Part shown: piece by piece, positions 18,837-29,568 of the stretch | Layout: each line of letters begins with the position of its first letter | Numbering within the stretch: position 1 is the stretch's first letter | From: Bradyrhizobium daqingense | GTDB taxonomy: Bacteria > Pseudomonadota > Alphaproteobacteria > Rhizobiales > Xanthobacteraceae | Assembly (NCBI RefSeq): GCF_021044685.1 | Contig: NZ_CP088014.1 | Location: 7,550,001 to 7,614,000 of the forward strand | Length of the DNA stretch: 64,000 nt | Reading direction: 5' to 3' | The notes under the pieces: model-generated | Told to the model about the DNA's origin: nothing | Database searches by the model: none | What the model saw: only the letters and a program-made list of their open reading frames with translations | Translations under genes and position numbers: made by a program

Positions 18837-20120
18837 CAGCCCCCTTGTCTGATCCCGTCTGCAGCACTGGCCTCGGAGGCGGCCATTTACCGTTCTGCTA
18901 GGTTTGAAGGCATGCCCCTTATGCAGCCAGTGATCGAAGGTTGAGGACTAGGAAAGCGAAGCTAACGATTCTTTATGGACAAGCACGGATTTTGTTGGAG
19001 GCGTTCGCCTTCTGTCAGATTCGTGCCCGACCAGCATCTACGCATTCTCTAGCCTGGATTATATCGCGCAATCTCAGATCCACGAATGGAAGAGACAGCG
19101 GGACGGCACGAAGCAATCAGGCCCACTACCTAGACTATAGCCGAGTATACGGGTAGCGAGAGCTGGTGGATAGCCGGCGCCGGGATGCATGTCTCTCTTG
19201 GCCGCGGGGGCACCAAGGTTTTGGCGTCCAAGTCAACGCTACTCGTTCCGCTACTTCGTGCGCTCTCAAGCATGGCGGGTCATCAGCGGCTCAGCCGCCT
19301 GCCCGGGCATTCCCTATGCTTCCTAGCCCGGATAGCAGGAGAACCAATCAACCGGCTCCGATGAAGGCGGTGAGATTGCTCGCCTGCGCTATCAACGAAC
19401 TGGATGCATCCCATCAACACTTTCTATTTTACTAATTGAAGCCAAACACCGCATAAGTCGATCGCCGGCTTACGGAAGGCAGTGTTCACGAATGTCGCGT
19501 GATAATGGATCACTTGGTCGCAGAGCAAATCACGTGCTTCTTGGCTGCTTCGAGCAATGTTTGACGGCAAGACACGTGGGGGCACGAATGCAGTGCGGTG
19601 ACCAGTCGCAGTTGGCGCGCAATCTACACGACGTTGCCTGCCCCTTTGGGCATGATACTTGATTGCTCTAAGAAGACAGCTATCACGCACACTCGGCGAT
19701 GGTAAATGCCTCCGCAGCGTAGAACTCGGGCAGGTGAGTTGGCCTTCGCAGGGGTGCGGGCTGGACCTTTCGCTCTGACCAGGCGGGTCGCCTCAACAGT
19801 CCGGCGCTGTTGCCGCGGCTCCAAGCAGAGCAGTACAATCAGCTGTGTGGCCCCGAACAGAGTCACCGCTGTTGCCGAACGCACTGGGCGGCTCGAGAAT
19901 CCATTCAAATCCCGCGCCATCGGCAACGCTTTTCGTTTTTCCCTAGACGCTCATTGCACTTTTGCAATCCTTTCGCGGCACATATGTGCCCCCTCTTCCA
20001 GGGGACCGGAAGCGCCTCCTGTGCAGCAGTCATTTGTCCAGCGAAGCGTCCGCCGTTGGCGAACGGGAAACGATACCTCTACTCCGCCTGTCTTGCATTT
20101 CACCACTTTGGAGAAATACC
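18837..20120. other. Long gap without supportable genes
   Basis: About 1.3 kb of sequence. Frames of 60-140 codons exist on both strands, but none has recognisable motifs or a consistent start. Probably decayed intergenic DNA. Confidence 0.4.
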
Positions 20121-20483
20121 GTGGAACTTGACCCTTCCAATTCACGCATACAAAACCTCGAGGATCGCGTCGACCTGCAACTCGACATCGTGGCTGGGCT
20201 CATGCGCGAAGAAGGCAACGAGCTGGAAGCGATCCGATTACTTAATGCCCTCATAGGCCAAATGATCACCGCGGAACTGGAGCTCGGCCAGCTTGGCGAT
20301 ACAAGAACCGGCCACGGACGAATGCGATTGTCGCAAGACCGTGGCGTTTACCACCCCGAGGACCTTCAGATTCTGGGACGCCTTTTTGATCAGACTGTGG
20401 CGGCATTACCGGCCGCGCTGCGGACTTCCGCCAATCGATTGACGATCGCCAAGCTCATTCTTTCACGTGCGGCAGCGGACTGA
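20121..20483 (+). CDS. Conserved small protein with C-terminal repeat unit shared with 16183 gene
   Basis: A 120-residue protein from GTG 20121, preceded by GGAGA at about 9 bases. The first half (NLEDRVDLQLDIVAGLMREE, LNALIGQMITAELELGQLG) looks like an amphipathic helical segment. The second half (VYHPEDLQILGRLFDQTVAA, LTIAKLILSRAAAD) is paralogous to the 69-residue protein at 16183. No membrane or signal segment. Function unknown. Confidence 0.7.
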   Translation: MELDPSNSRIQNLEDRVDLQLDIVAGLMREEGNELEAIRLLNALIGQMITAELELGQLGDTRTGHGRMRLSQDRGVYHPEDLQILGRLFDQTVAALPAALRTSANRLTIAKLILSRAAAD

Positions 20484-21420
20484 GATTTCATTTGCGCTTT
20501 TTGGAGATTGATGGCGTTGAGCGGACGTTTATGGCTGGGCTGACAGTTACACTTAGGCCGCACACACCAGGGATCGACATTTGCTGTTTATGGGCTCACC
20601 GTCCGTAAGCGCGCCGCTTTCGCCACCACTTTCGAAATCAGGCTTGCTCTATCTCACGCCGCCGGCGACGCATTCGATCTAGCTGGGCCTTGCTGTCCCT
20701 CGACGCCTTTCACGAGCTGCAAGTATCCAAAGCTCGGAAGCGCGCCGCCGATCCCACGCTGCGCCGGCTTTCCTACGCAACTCCGTATTGAACCCACACC
20801 GACGGCGCCCGGCCCTTCTTTGCCAAACGACTAAGAATCCGCCGTGGGGAAAGTGCAATTGCCCTTGCATCTCGTTCCCTCTCTTAGGCGCCTGACCGGT
20901 AACAAACACCACGGCCGGAGCAGAAAGCCACGCGCAGGTGAATATCACACGGCAATAGGCGTCGAGACTTGTCGCAAAGCAGACAAGTCTCATCCGGAAC
21001 AGGCTACATCACCCCAAATCCGACGTCACAAGCGCCATTGCGGTTTGAACGCTTCTTGAGAGTGGGAAAAGAGTAGGCGGCCTTTTTCATCATGCTGGGC
21101 TTTAACCGCAACCCGTGGGGGCCGATCTTCCGAATGAAGGAAAAGCCACAATTTGGTGACCGACCAAGAGGCCCACGACGGCAATGAAGGGCACGACAAC
21201 TCGTACTCGCTTCACTCTTTTCAGAATTTCTTCGAATTGCGCGGGCATTACGGCGTTCGGTCATCGCAGCTTCAACAAGCATCTATATCCTCTCCTGAAG
21301 TCCCGGGAGTAGCGTGGAAGAGGTTGAAGAGCAGATGTCTTTCGTGCTGAGACACGCAACACAATCCGGTTGCTTTTGAGAAGGTACTTCCTTGTATCAG
21401 GATGTCGAGGAGCGTTAGAG
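20484..21420. other. Gap, no gene identified
   Basis: Roughly 940 bp with only short unsupported frames on both strands. I see no transposase or RNA signature. Confidence 0.4.
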
Positions 21421-21666
21421 ATGGATCAGATCTTTTCCGAGCAGGTGCAGGTGCCAGATGCCGTTGTGAGCGTCGCATTTGACAAGGCTTGGAGCTTTGT
21501 CGAGAAGGATCCGCTGCTGGCACATAATCTGAAGGCCGTCCTTCATAGCCGATTGCGCACTTACCTCGAGTGCTCGATAAGAAACGGCGAACGGAATGCT
21601 TTGAATCTGGCCAACGAGGCGATACGCAACTTGCGGGCTGAACTGGCACCGTCGACCGGGCAATGA
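21421..21666 (+). CDS. Small conserved-looking protein, unknown function
   Basis: An 81-residue frame with GAGGAG at 21407-21412, eight bases before ATG, a good ribosome site. The protein is helical and soluble (VVSVAFDKAWSFVEKDPLLA, LANEAIRNLRAELAPSTGQ), with no membrane segment or known motif. Composition is more coding-like than surrounding DNA. Confidence 0.6.
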   Translation: MDQIFSEQVQVPDAVVSVAFDKAWSFVEKDPLLAHNLKAVLHSRLRTYLECSIRNGERNALNLANEAIRNLRAELAPSTGQ

Positions 21667-22488
21667 CTCGCTTGTGCCTATTGCGGCGAGAGCATCCGGC
21701 GCCGTTAAGGCATTTAGGGCGCCTCATACGGTGGAAAATTCGGGCCAGTGCGTGGTCGAGCAGACTTTTCTCTAATCATGTGCGGCCCCGCTGAAACGAG
21801 AGCGCTCGAGAAAGCTGTTGCCTCTGCAGCTCCTCTGGCGGCCGAGACCAGGAAGCTGAACACCAGGCCCAGACGGCGGCGAGACGGGGCGGCCGCGCTG
21901 GTATTCGCTCGCGCCAGGAAACCGACCACGGTGACCTTGAGCTCGGCACGATCTTGCGCAACTTCAAGCAAGAGCACTGTCTAGCACGCAGTGGGCTTCC
22001 CGACCCATCAATCAAGGTCGAAGTTGACGGACCATCGAGCTAGACTTGTGGTCGTTCCAGAGCCAAAGCGATCGAGCCTGCAATCGATCGGCATCGCGTT
22101 GCTCGCGATTGCAAGCGATAGCACGTCCGTGTTGCCGGAAGAATGACCTTAAGCGCCTGAGGCGTGCCATCGATCCAGTACTGTAAGTGCGGCTGGGCGT
22201 TGCCGCAGCTTAGCGACGGAAGGAGCCGAACACCTTTTGGCTTTGCTCCGCGTCGCAGGTGATCATGAACGATCATTTTCAAAGAGGATGATCCGCGCGA
22301 GGCGACCACTGCCGAGCCACAGCGTCTCGGTAGAAGCAAAGCAGCGGAAACCGCGAGCTCCGCAATCTGACGCCGCGGGCGATTGGGCACGTTTCTTTCC
22401 AAGACATGTTGTGCGCCAGTTACAGCAATTCGCGTTCATGTTGTTAAACGGCACGGTGCCTGGGGCACCTAAAGGAAACAACACGCGA
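21667..22488. other. Gap before the outer-membrane protein gene
   Basis: No credible gene. Minus-strand frames at 21714 and 22040 lack recognisable motifs. The region just before 22489 must hold the promoter of the outer-membrane protein, but I cannot mark it with confidence. AAAGGAA at 22471-22477 may be its ribosome site. Confidence 0.4.
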
Positions 22489-23214
22489 ATGAAAAAGATT
22501 CTTATTCTGACTGCATGCATCGGCGCACTCTGTGCGGCCGCCCCCTCATTCGGCACGGATCTGGCCGGGCAGCCCGTCAAGGTCAAGGCGGCACCGCTGC
22601 CGGTCGCGGCCCCGATTATCGATTGGTCCGGCTACTATATGGGCGCAAACGGTGGCTGGGGAACGAGCCACAATTGCTGGGATTTCAATGGCATCACTTC
22701 CGAGGGCTGCCATAATTCGACTGGCGGTACCGTTGGCGGCCAGATCGGCTATCGTTGGCAAATCTTCAACATGGTGTACGGCCTCGAAGGCCAGGGCAAC
22801 TGGGCCGACTTCCGCGGCTCCAATGTCAGCACCGCCTTCCCGACAGACACCGTTGGCACCACGACAGATGCATTCGGCCTACTCACGGGCCATATCGGAT
22901 ACGCGTTCAATGCTGTGCTCCTTTATGGCAAGGGCGGTGCTGCGGTGACCAGCAACACCTATTACGTCAACTCGGTGGCAACCGGCACCGAGCTTGGCAA
23001 AAACAATGATGTGCGTTGGGGTGGCGTGCTGGGCGCCGGTGCCGAAGTCAGCCTCACGCCGAACTGGTCAGCGGGCGTCGAGTATAACCACTTGTTCATG
23101 CAGCGCAGCAACATAAGCTTCCCAGCGGCCCTTGGCGCGGATCGCGCGCACCAGGACGTCGATCTCATCACGGCACGGCTCAACTACAAGTTTGGCTGGC
23201 CGTTCGCCAGATAA
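22489..23214 (+). CDS. Outer-membrane beta-barrel protein (Omp25/Omp31-like)
   Basis: A 241-residue outer-membrane protein. The signal peptide MKKILILTACIGALCAAAP ends before SFGTDLAGQPVK. The mature part begins with the Rhizobiales porin-family pattern DWSGYYMGANGGWG and alternates barrel strands (GGTVGGQIGYRWQ, LLTGHIGYAFNAVLLYGKGG, GVLGAGAEVSLTPNWSAGVE). It ends in a strand LITARLNYKFGW. ATG 22489 is chosen because the signal peptide starts there. A likely terminator follows at 23243. Probably structural; substrate unknown. Confidence 0.88.
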   Translation: MKKILILTACIGALCAAAPSFGTDLAGQPVKVKAAPLPVAAPIIDWSGYYMGANGGWGTSHNCWDFNGITSEGCHNSTGGTVGGQIGYRWQIFNMVYGLEGQGNWADFRGSNVSTAFPTDTVGTTTDAFGLLTGHIGYAFNAVLLYGKGGAAVTSNTYYVNSVATGTELGKNNDVRWGGVLGAGAEVSLTPNWSAGVEYNHLFMQRSNISFPAALGADRAHQDVDLITARLNYKFGWPFAR

Positions 23215-23242
23215 AGATCTCCACGCGTTTGGATGAATCGGG

Positions 23243-23268
23243 ACCCCGGCCCGCGGTCGGGGTTCTTT
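23243..23268 (+). terminator. Rho-independent-like terminator after the OMP gene
   Basis: Inverted repeat ACCCCG (23243-23248) and CGGGGT (23258-23263) with a 9-base loop, followed by TCTTTCC. It lies 29 bp past the stop. The T tract is short, so strength is uncertain. Confidence 0.6.
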
Positions 23269-23561
23269 CCTCAGCTGTTCCTCTCCCTAGACCCCTGTCC
23301 GACGTCCCGAGCAAGCGGTGCGGGCTCATCTGAGCAAAGAATCACCCGCTGGTGGAGAGAGCCATGCTCCGACCAGTGAGCATTAGATCGGCCGATTCCA
23401 CATCTTACCGACCTTACGAAGCCCCAGAACCTCACCCAGCGCGAGATGCAGACTTGCCCAAAGGAGGGTTATATCTGCGAGTTCACCGAAAGCACCGTGC
23501 TCAACTTGCCAGAAGCTGGAAGCCAAAGATGTGACAGTTGGCGGTCGTTCCTCAATTGAAT

Positions 23562-23790
23562 TCAAAGAACATCGAGGCGAATAGCTATCGCGACTGCTTG
23601 AATCCGGCTGGTCGCACCCAGCTTTCCCATCGTATTCTTGACATGAAAATTGACTGCATTCTCGCTGATTTCCAGGATCATCCCAATTTCCCATAACGAT
23701 TTTCCTTCTCTGACGCCATTGGCCGCATTCGTTGCTCTGCCGGCGACTGCGCCAGGATGATCGCATCGTCAAACAACCGAATAGCGTCAT
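23562..23790 (-). pseudogene. Remnant of a LuxR-family regulator C-terminus
   Basis: Read leftward, one frame gives EGKSLWEIGMILEISENAV, then NFHVKNTMGKLGATSRIQAV and AIAIRLDVL followed by TGA at 23562-23564. This is the helix-turn-helix of quorum-sensing-type LuxR proteins. Just upstream the frame breaks (SPAEQ in another frame), and no autoinducer-binding domain is found. It is a truncated relic. Confidence 0.75.
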
Positions 23791-23799
23791 CATCCTTGC

Positions 23800-24944
23800 T
23801 CCGAGGCGATCGACAAAGTGCTCGCTGATGGCGAGCTGGCGAACTCGGAGATCATCGCCTGTCGTCCGTGCGGATCGACTCCATGCGAACACAAGGATGC
23901 TCCATCTTACTCATGCCGGCAGTGATAGAAGGGCCGAGGGCCCCGGGACTGTGCTGGCGACAAGAACCGAGCGCACGCACGGCTAGATGCTTGGGTCGGT
24001 TTAGCTTGCATGGCGAGAAAACGCAGTCGCGTCCGAACGGTGCTTCGCTTTGTCTCTCGGGCGAGCACGAGGAGATCTTGGGCTCTGAACTACACGTAAG
24101 GTAGAGCACGCACCTTTCAGTGCGAGACTCGATCTGCGTCTTGTCAGTACCAATTCCCTGCTTTGAGATGAAGACAACAGAAGTGTCATCTTTTTTCCCA
24201 ATCTTGCGAATCATCCATCGCTAACCTGTCGCTGATTCTCGGCGTGTGACAGCGTCGGTGACGCGATCGATGAGCTGAACGGAAGATCCGATGCAGACGC
24301 CATACTCCCCGCATCGTTGTCCGGCATTTCATCGGGCCCGTCCGGCAGGCCCGGTACAAACGAACCGAACGGACAGAAATGGGCCACGTCAAAAACGCAA
24401 CAAGCGATAGGCGCAGTCGCGAAACCTGTTTGATGCGGAAGACACTTTGCATGCGCATTCCAGAAGGAGAGGCCCCCGGATCGGATTAGCAAGTGCCATA
24501 CCAACTGTTGATTTCGCCAAAATCAATCGTCGCAAAAGGACTTCGAATGCGGACGGTTGGTTGCGAGGTAGGTGCCTCGAAGCATTCATGACATGGGGAG
24601 GGAAGGCGACAGTACCATTGCGAGCTGCGGCACGGGGTAAGCTACAGCAACAAATGCAGCTCACCTCGGCAGCTCACCTCGGCCGCCCCCTCGAGTGCCG
24701 TCCTCTCAGGGCCTCAAACGCCCCCTATTGGGGCCCAGTCAACTACCAACCTCGGCAATTGATGGGAGGGTCCACACATGGCACTCGCTAAGGAACTTGA
24801 ACTGACTACACCTCCGGCCGCACGATTCCGGCGAACCGCTTAGATCCGCCCCGAGCGGAAATACAATTAGGCCGCACCAGATGCACGAATCATGATGGGC
24901 TTGCTAATAAAACGGGCGAAGATCGTCGCCAAGATATGTGAAGC
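23800..24944. other. Gap, no gene identified
   Basis: Over 1.1 kb with only scattered short frames. The region just upstream of the LuxR remnant may contain more of that gene beyond recognition. Confidence 0.4.
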
Positions 24945-25661
24945 ATGACTTCCCTGCTCTTCGCGATCATCTCCCTGCTATATGCGAGCGTTGGCCAGGC
25001 TGGCGGGACTGCATTCCTCTCGCTAATGGCTTTTTTTGGTATGTCATCGACAGAGACGCGCCCCACGGCGCTTGGTCTCAACATTGTCGTCGCGGCTTAT
25101 TCTACTTGGCTGTTCAACCGCAACAAGGTCGTTGACTGGACAATCCTGCGCCCTCTTCTCTTTTCGTCAATGCCAGCGTCGCTTGCCGGTGGCTTGATTG
25201 TGCTCGAGGAGCACATGTACAAAACACTAACCGGACTCGTTCTTCTTCTGGCGAGCGCAGTGATGATCATGCAGCGGGGACGAGCTGTCGATCGCGTCGG
25301 CGAAATTCCGCTCCGGGAAAGCGTGAGCATTGGCGCGGTCCTTGGCCTCGTTTCTGGCCTGACTGGGGTGGGCGGCGGTGTGTTCCTCGCCCCGACGCTC
25401 ATCGCACTGAATTGGGCATCACCGAGGCAGACCGTCGCGCTATCACCCCCTTTTATCCTGGCCAATTCCACAGTCGGCTTCGTCGGAGCTCTTTTCACCG
25501 GGCAATTTCCCTCTCCGGATTTGGCTCTATACGCTATCTTCACGCTGGCGGGGGCGGTCGCTGGAGCAGTAATCGGCCTGAAATGGTTGAGCCAGACAGC
25601 CATCAGATTCATACTGGCGGCCGTTCTGCTCGTTGCCGGCATTCAATTGGTTCGCGCTTAA
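24945..25661 (+). CDS. TauE/SafE-family membrane permease
   Basis: A 238-residue inner-membrane protein with about seven to eight hydrophobic segments. The two family half-repeats are visible: YASVGQAGGTAFLSLMAFFG early and SGLTGVGGGVFLAPTLIALN in the middle, both with the glycine-rich loop typical of TauE/SafE (sulfite, sulfonate or other anion export). Length is at the short end for the family. No neighbour reveals a substrate. Confidence 0.85.
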   Translation: MTSLLFAIISLLYASVGQAGGTAFLSLMAFFGMSSTETRPTALGLNIVVAAYSTWLFNRNKVVDWTILRPLLFSSMPASLAGGLIVLEEHMYKTLTGLVLLLASAVMIMQRGRAVDRVGEIPLRESVSIGAVLGLVSGLTGVGGGVFLAPTLIALNWASPRQTVALSPPFILANSTVGFVGALFTGQFPSPDLALYAIFTLAGAVAGAVIGLKWLSQTAIRFILAAVLLVAGIQLVRA

Positions 25662-27303
25662 AGTGGAAACGCGCATCTTTCATGCGGGCGATCCCAGCGC
25701 GGTCAGATCGAAGTACAAGGTTTCTGCGAGCCGCGGCTCAAGCCTGGTCCGAGCGCCTTGCCCAACACTGAAAGCCGCCAACACGATCGCGAAAAGCCGT
25801 AGGGTCGAGCGAGGGTGAGGCGGATCCGAGCGCGCTCCGCATCGTCCTGAGGCGGACGGTCAGTACTAGATCGCATCCGATTCGCGCTTCCAATCGACCT
25901 GCAGGATCAACGTCGGGCAGGCCGGGCGAGCAAACGAGGCGTACGCCGATCTCGGCTATGGCCTGGCGCGACGCTTCAATCAAGCGTGCCGGACGAAGAG
26001 CACCTGATCGATGGCGATCCGGCAAGCTCTCACTACCCTGAGGACCGCGCCAGGGTGCGCATTCGACTTGGTTAGGAGCGATAGGGCGATGAACTCTCAA
26101 TATAGTATTTCTGCAAGGCCGCGCAATCTCCTTTCTCGCGCGCGTGTGGGCTGCGTCCTCATGGAGAATATTACGAAGATGATGTCCACGCTCGATTGGT
26201 TTTCGAAACAGACACTTTATCGATCCAGTGTGAATGGACTGGAACGCCAGGATGCGAATCCCATTTTCTGTAATCATGAGGCACAACCTTACACCCCGGC
26301 TCCTGCATACATGGCCTCCAGCTCGCAGCGTAGGAATGTTTTGTGACGGGATGATCGACGCCTCACCAGGCGACTTATGTGGAACCGAATCTGGAGGTCC
26401 ATCGCATTGATGCGACGCCAATGAAGACTCGCTGCATAGATATGCGATCTGGCCGATCAACAGCTGCAACGGCGTTATCAGAAACAAAACGCCTCAACCG
26501 ATGAAGCAGAATAGAAAGTACAGAAAATCGTTCCGAGCTCGCGTTTGCCATCAGCACGACGTCCAACTCGTTGTGAGTTAGTGACATGTATTTGGATCTG
26601 AACGAGACGCCGGCGAACCAAGGCGTCCCGACGCACTTTGCCGGGGGCGTGAAGTGCGCCGGGGCCACCCCAACATCATCAGTACATCCGTGATGATGCT
26701 TGCGGCAATGAGACAAGCAGCGTGGCGGAATTGAGGCTCATTGATTTTATGCTGGAAACCAAAAAAGTTTTTCGTGAGCTGCTACAAAAGACTTGAATCG
26801 CACGCAGCGTCACGTGCTGCAATCGCACATCGCACATCGCGCTCTGCTCTAGCAAGTCACTTATCTCCGTGACGCTCCGGCCTTGAACGGGAGGCATCCG
26901 TCGATTGCGGAGCAACCACGTCGGCCTTTCCTCGGAAGTCCAGCAACAAGCTCAGCTGCCCTGCTGAGGTTTTAAGATCCCTGTTTCCGTCGCAAAAAGG
27001 CAGCACGCCAGGGGGAATGCGGAAACGACGCTGCCCGATGAGCGATTGATACTGCGCACGGCTAGTCGCGGTACACCGCGCTAATTCGAGCGTCCTCGTA
27101 GAAATTCATATGCCACCATAAACGTCCGAATAATTGCGGACGAGCGGCGCTCACTTCCAGGCATGAACCCCAACGCTGCGTTTGGCCGTGACGTCGAGAG
27201 CAGGCCAGATCTCAGGAACCGTTAGACGCGTTTGACATAACGCAAAGACATAACAGTGGGCATCGGTCAGCTTTATGCCGCTCGACCATGAGAAAGTTAG
27301 GCT
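25662..27303. other. Gap between permease and hemN
   Basis: About 1.6 kb without a supportable gene. A 249-codon minus frame at 25738-26487 exists but shows no motif, and its amino-acid pattern is not coding-like. The only structured element noticed is the NolA-like promoter at 26791. Confidence 0.4.
26791..26823 (+). promoter_or_regulatory. Weak fourth NolA-type promoter-like element
   Basis: TTGAAT at 26793-26798, 19-bp spacer beginning CGCACGCAGCGTCACG, then TGCAAT at 26818-26823. The first 22 bases match the elements at 14238, 16467 and 17391 well; the -10 part is poorer. No gene starts nearby: hemN begins 480 bp downstream. It may be a relic or serve a short transcript. Confidence 0.35.
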
Positions 27304-28641
27304 TTGCAGACGTCTCTCCTGAACAAGTATTGCGACGCTCGCCTGCCTTGGTACACCATATACCCGACCGTGCCGGATTTCTCCGCGACCGTCGGTGCCA
27401 AGACTTGTGAGACATGGTTGAGGCGGCTGCCGCCCGACGATCCCGTGTCGCTATACATCCACGTTCCGTTCTGTCGTGCTATCTGTTGGTATTGCGGCTT
27501 CCCTACAAGCCTCACTCGCAGCGAGCGACCGATCCGCAAGTACTTGGCGACGCTGCATGCCGAGATACGTTTGGTCGCAGAGCAAGCGCCTCGCGCGCTG
27601 CCGGTAAGCGACGTGCATTTCGGCGGCGGGACGCCGACTACTATTGCACCGGCCGATTTTCTCGCCTTGATGGCACTCCTGCGACGCTGCTTCGCGTTCA
27701 GCAAATCAGCTACCATCGCCATAGAAATCGACCCACGTGCGTTCACGGCCGAGATGGTTGAAACATTACAAGTGGCCGGCGTCAATCGCGCGAGCATCGG
27801 CGTGCAAAGCTTCGACGGGGTGGTTCAGAGGTCGGTCAACCGCGTCCAGAGCGAGGTGCAGACGGCGTCTGTCGTCGAAAGCCTTCGCCAGCATGGGATA
27901 AGCCGCATCAATTTCGACCTCCTCTTCGGACTGCCGCATCAGACGGTGCGATCTTGCGTGGACTCTACACGGACGGCTCTGGCCATGCGGCCAGACCGGC
28001 TTGCAGTTTTCGGCTATGCTCACGTCCCCTCCTATATGAAACGTCAGCGCCAGATCGATGAGACGGCGCTGCCGGATAATCTCGCCCGCGCCGAGCAAGC
28101 CGCGGCTATCGCAGATACGCTGGTCTCGGCTGGCTACCGCCAGATCGGGCTCGACCATTTCGCCCTGCCCAACGACGAGCTCGCGCTGGCGCAGAAAGCC
28201 GGTCAGCTTCGCCGCAACTCCCTGGGCTATTCGGCTGATACCTGCAAAACCGTGATCGGCTTAGGTCCGTCAGCCATCGGCCGTCTGCGTGAAGGTTACG
28301 TTCAGAACGAGAGCGCAACCGCTTCCTATCACCAACACATTCAGGCTGGTCGTCCGGCAACCTCAAAAGGCTACTGCCTCTCCCCCGAAGATCGCCTCCG
28401 CGCCGCAATTATCGAGCGTCTGATGTGCGATTTGCAGGCCGACGTACCAGCGATCTGTGCTGCTCACGGATTTGATCCAATTCCTCTTCTCAATTCGGCC
28501 GACCGGCTGGGAATGCTCGCCGAAGACGAGATAGTGGACATTGAAGAGGGATTCATTCGGGTCAAGCAGGAACACCGGTTTCTCGTTCGTGCTGTTGCTG
28601 CCGCATTCGACACCTATCTCGACCGTATCCCTATTAACTAA
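27304..28641 (+). CDS. hemN: Oxygen-independent coproporphyrinogen III oxidase
   Basis: Radical-SAM enzyme of haem synthesis under low oxygen, converting coproporphyrinogen III to protoporphyrinogen IX in the cytoplasm. It has the cluster motif CRAICWYCGF (CxxxCxxC, near residues 58-66) with the extra cysteine expected for HemN, GGGTPT, and SIGVQSFD. 445 residues is normal for HemN. TTG start is chosen because the next residues (LLNKYCDARLPWYTIYPT) match the HemN N-terminus. Microaerobic haem supply in nodules is the likely role. No clear FixK box was found. Confidence 0.93.
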   Translation: MQTSLLNKYCDARLPWYTIYPTVPDFSATVGAKTCETWLRRLPPDDPVSLYIHVPFCRAICWYCGFPTSLTRSERPIRKYLATLHAEIRLVAEQAPRALPVSDVHFGGGTPTTIAPADFLALMALLRRCFAFSKSATIAIEIDPRAFTAEMVETLQVAGVNRASIGVQSFDGVVQRSVNRVQSEVQTASVVESLRQHGISRINFDLLFGLPHQTVRSCVDSTRTALAMRPDRLAVFGYAHVPSYMKRQRQIDETALPDNLARAEQAAAIADTLVSAGYRQIGLDHFALPNDELALAQKAGQLRRNSLGYSADTCKTVIGLGPSAIGRLREGYVQNESATASYHQHIQAGRPATSKGYCLSPEDRLRAAIIERLMCDLQADVPAICAAHGFDPIPLLNSADRLGMLAEDEIVDIEEGFIRVKQEHRFLVRAVAAAFDTYLDRIPIN

Positions 28642-29049
28642 GCCGCGCATGTGAGCAGATCTCAAACATTTAAGCTCTTCGCGACGGAATGATCTGAAGA
28701 GGCACCTCCGGCAGACAGGCCAGATTTCGAGGATGCAGCGGCGGTGTCATGACAACGATCTTTCAGATATGGCCTCAAACCGGGAGGGCTGACTAAAGGG
28801 AAGCTGATTTGAAGGAGAAGCGCAGCGGATTCCGCCGTTCAGGGCCACGGCTCGATCATGCCGAAAGGGCTCTGCCCCACCTCCCCTTGACTGCTCTTGA
28901 TGATGGTGACGGCCTCAGCGACGTGCCGCTGGAGACGCCGGCGCCCGCACCAGCTTCGGGAAATTTACGGCTGGAGGCAGCTTTGCGAAGCTACGGTCCA
29001 CCTCCTCGAGCACAGTTGGACACTCGACGACGCCTGCAGCGTCCCAGAC
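28642..29049. other. Gap between convergent genes
   Basis: No gene seen. hemN and the coiled-coil protein converge here. Confidence 0.4.
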
Positions 29050-29568
29050 TCAAGGCTCGGCTGTCTTCGGTCCGGCGATCACTGGCGCGCCTCCGACGGA
29101 AACAGGTCCCTGTGGTTTGGACCGCCCGAAGCGTTTCCTGGCGGCGCTCGAAACAGCCCGGGCTGGCGACAAAGGAGGCTCGGAAGCAGCAGAAGGGACA
29201 GGTGTTGAACTCTGCAGCGCATCGATCCGCGAAGTCAGTATGGTGATCTGATCCAGGACCCCTTTGAGGACATCCCGCTGGGCATCGATCCGGCGGTTGA
29301 GTTCTGCGATCTCATCACCATTTTTCTGCTGTGCCCACTTTATCTCGGACAAGGATGCCCTGTCCTCCGGTGGCAGGCTCATCGTTGAAGCGACTTCGCT
29401 GCTTTCCGGCGTCTCGACAGGCTCTTCAAGGTTAGCCCAAAGCCAGGCGCTAGCAGCACACGAGCCGACGAGGATAAGCGGGAGCACCAAAACCGGGAGA
29501 ATCCGTCTTGACGGCCCGTGCAAGAGCGGCCGCAAGTCTGAAGCGGCCGCTTGATCAATCAAGTCCAT
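29050..29568 (-). CDS. Membrane-anchored coiled-coil protein, unknown function
   Basis: A 172-residue protein with one membrane segment near residues 23-45 (ILPVLVLPLILVGSCAASAW), then a coiled coil near 65-115 (heptads in EIAELNRRIDAQRDVLKGVL) and a Pro/Ser-rich basic tail. Topology would place the coiled coil outside the cytoplasm or toward the periplasm. I recognise no named family; such proteins are common in Bradyrhizobium. Coding composition is good. Confidence 0.7.
   Translation of the reverse strand: MDLIDQAAASDLRPLLHGPSRRILPVLVLPLILVGSCAASAWLWANLEEPVETPESSEVASTMSLPPEDRASLSEIKWAQQKNGDEIAELNRRIDAQRDVLKGVLDQITILTSRIDALQSSTPVPSAASEPPLSPARAVSSAARKRFGRSKPQGPVSVGGAPVIAGPKTAEP

Noticed and set aside
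25738..26487. A 249-codon minus-strand frame
   Set aside because: No motif, unusual composition and no ribosome site; treated as chance.
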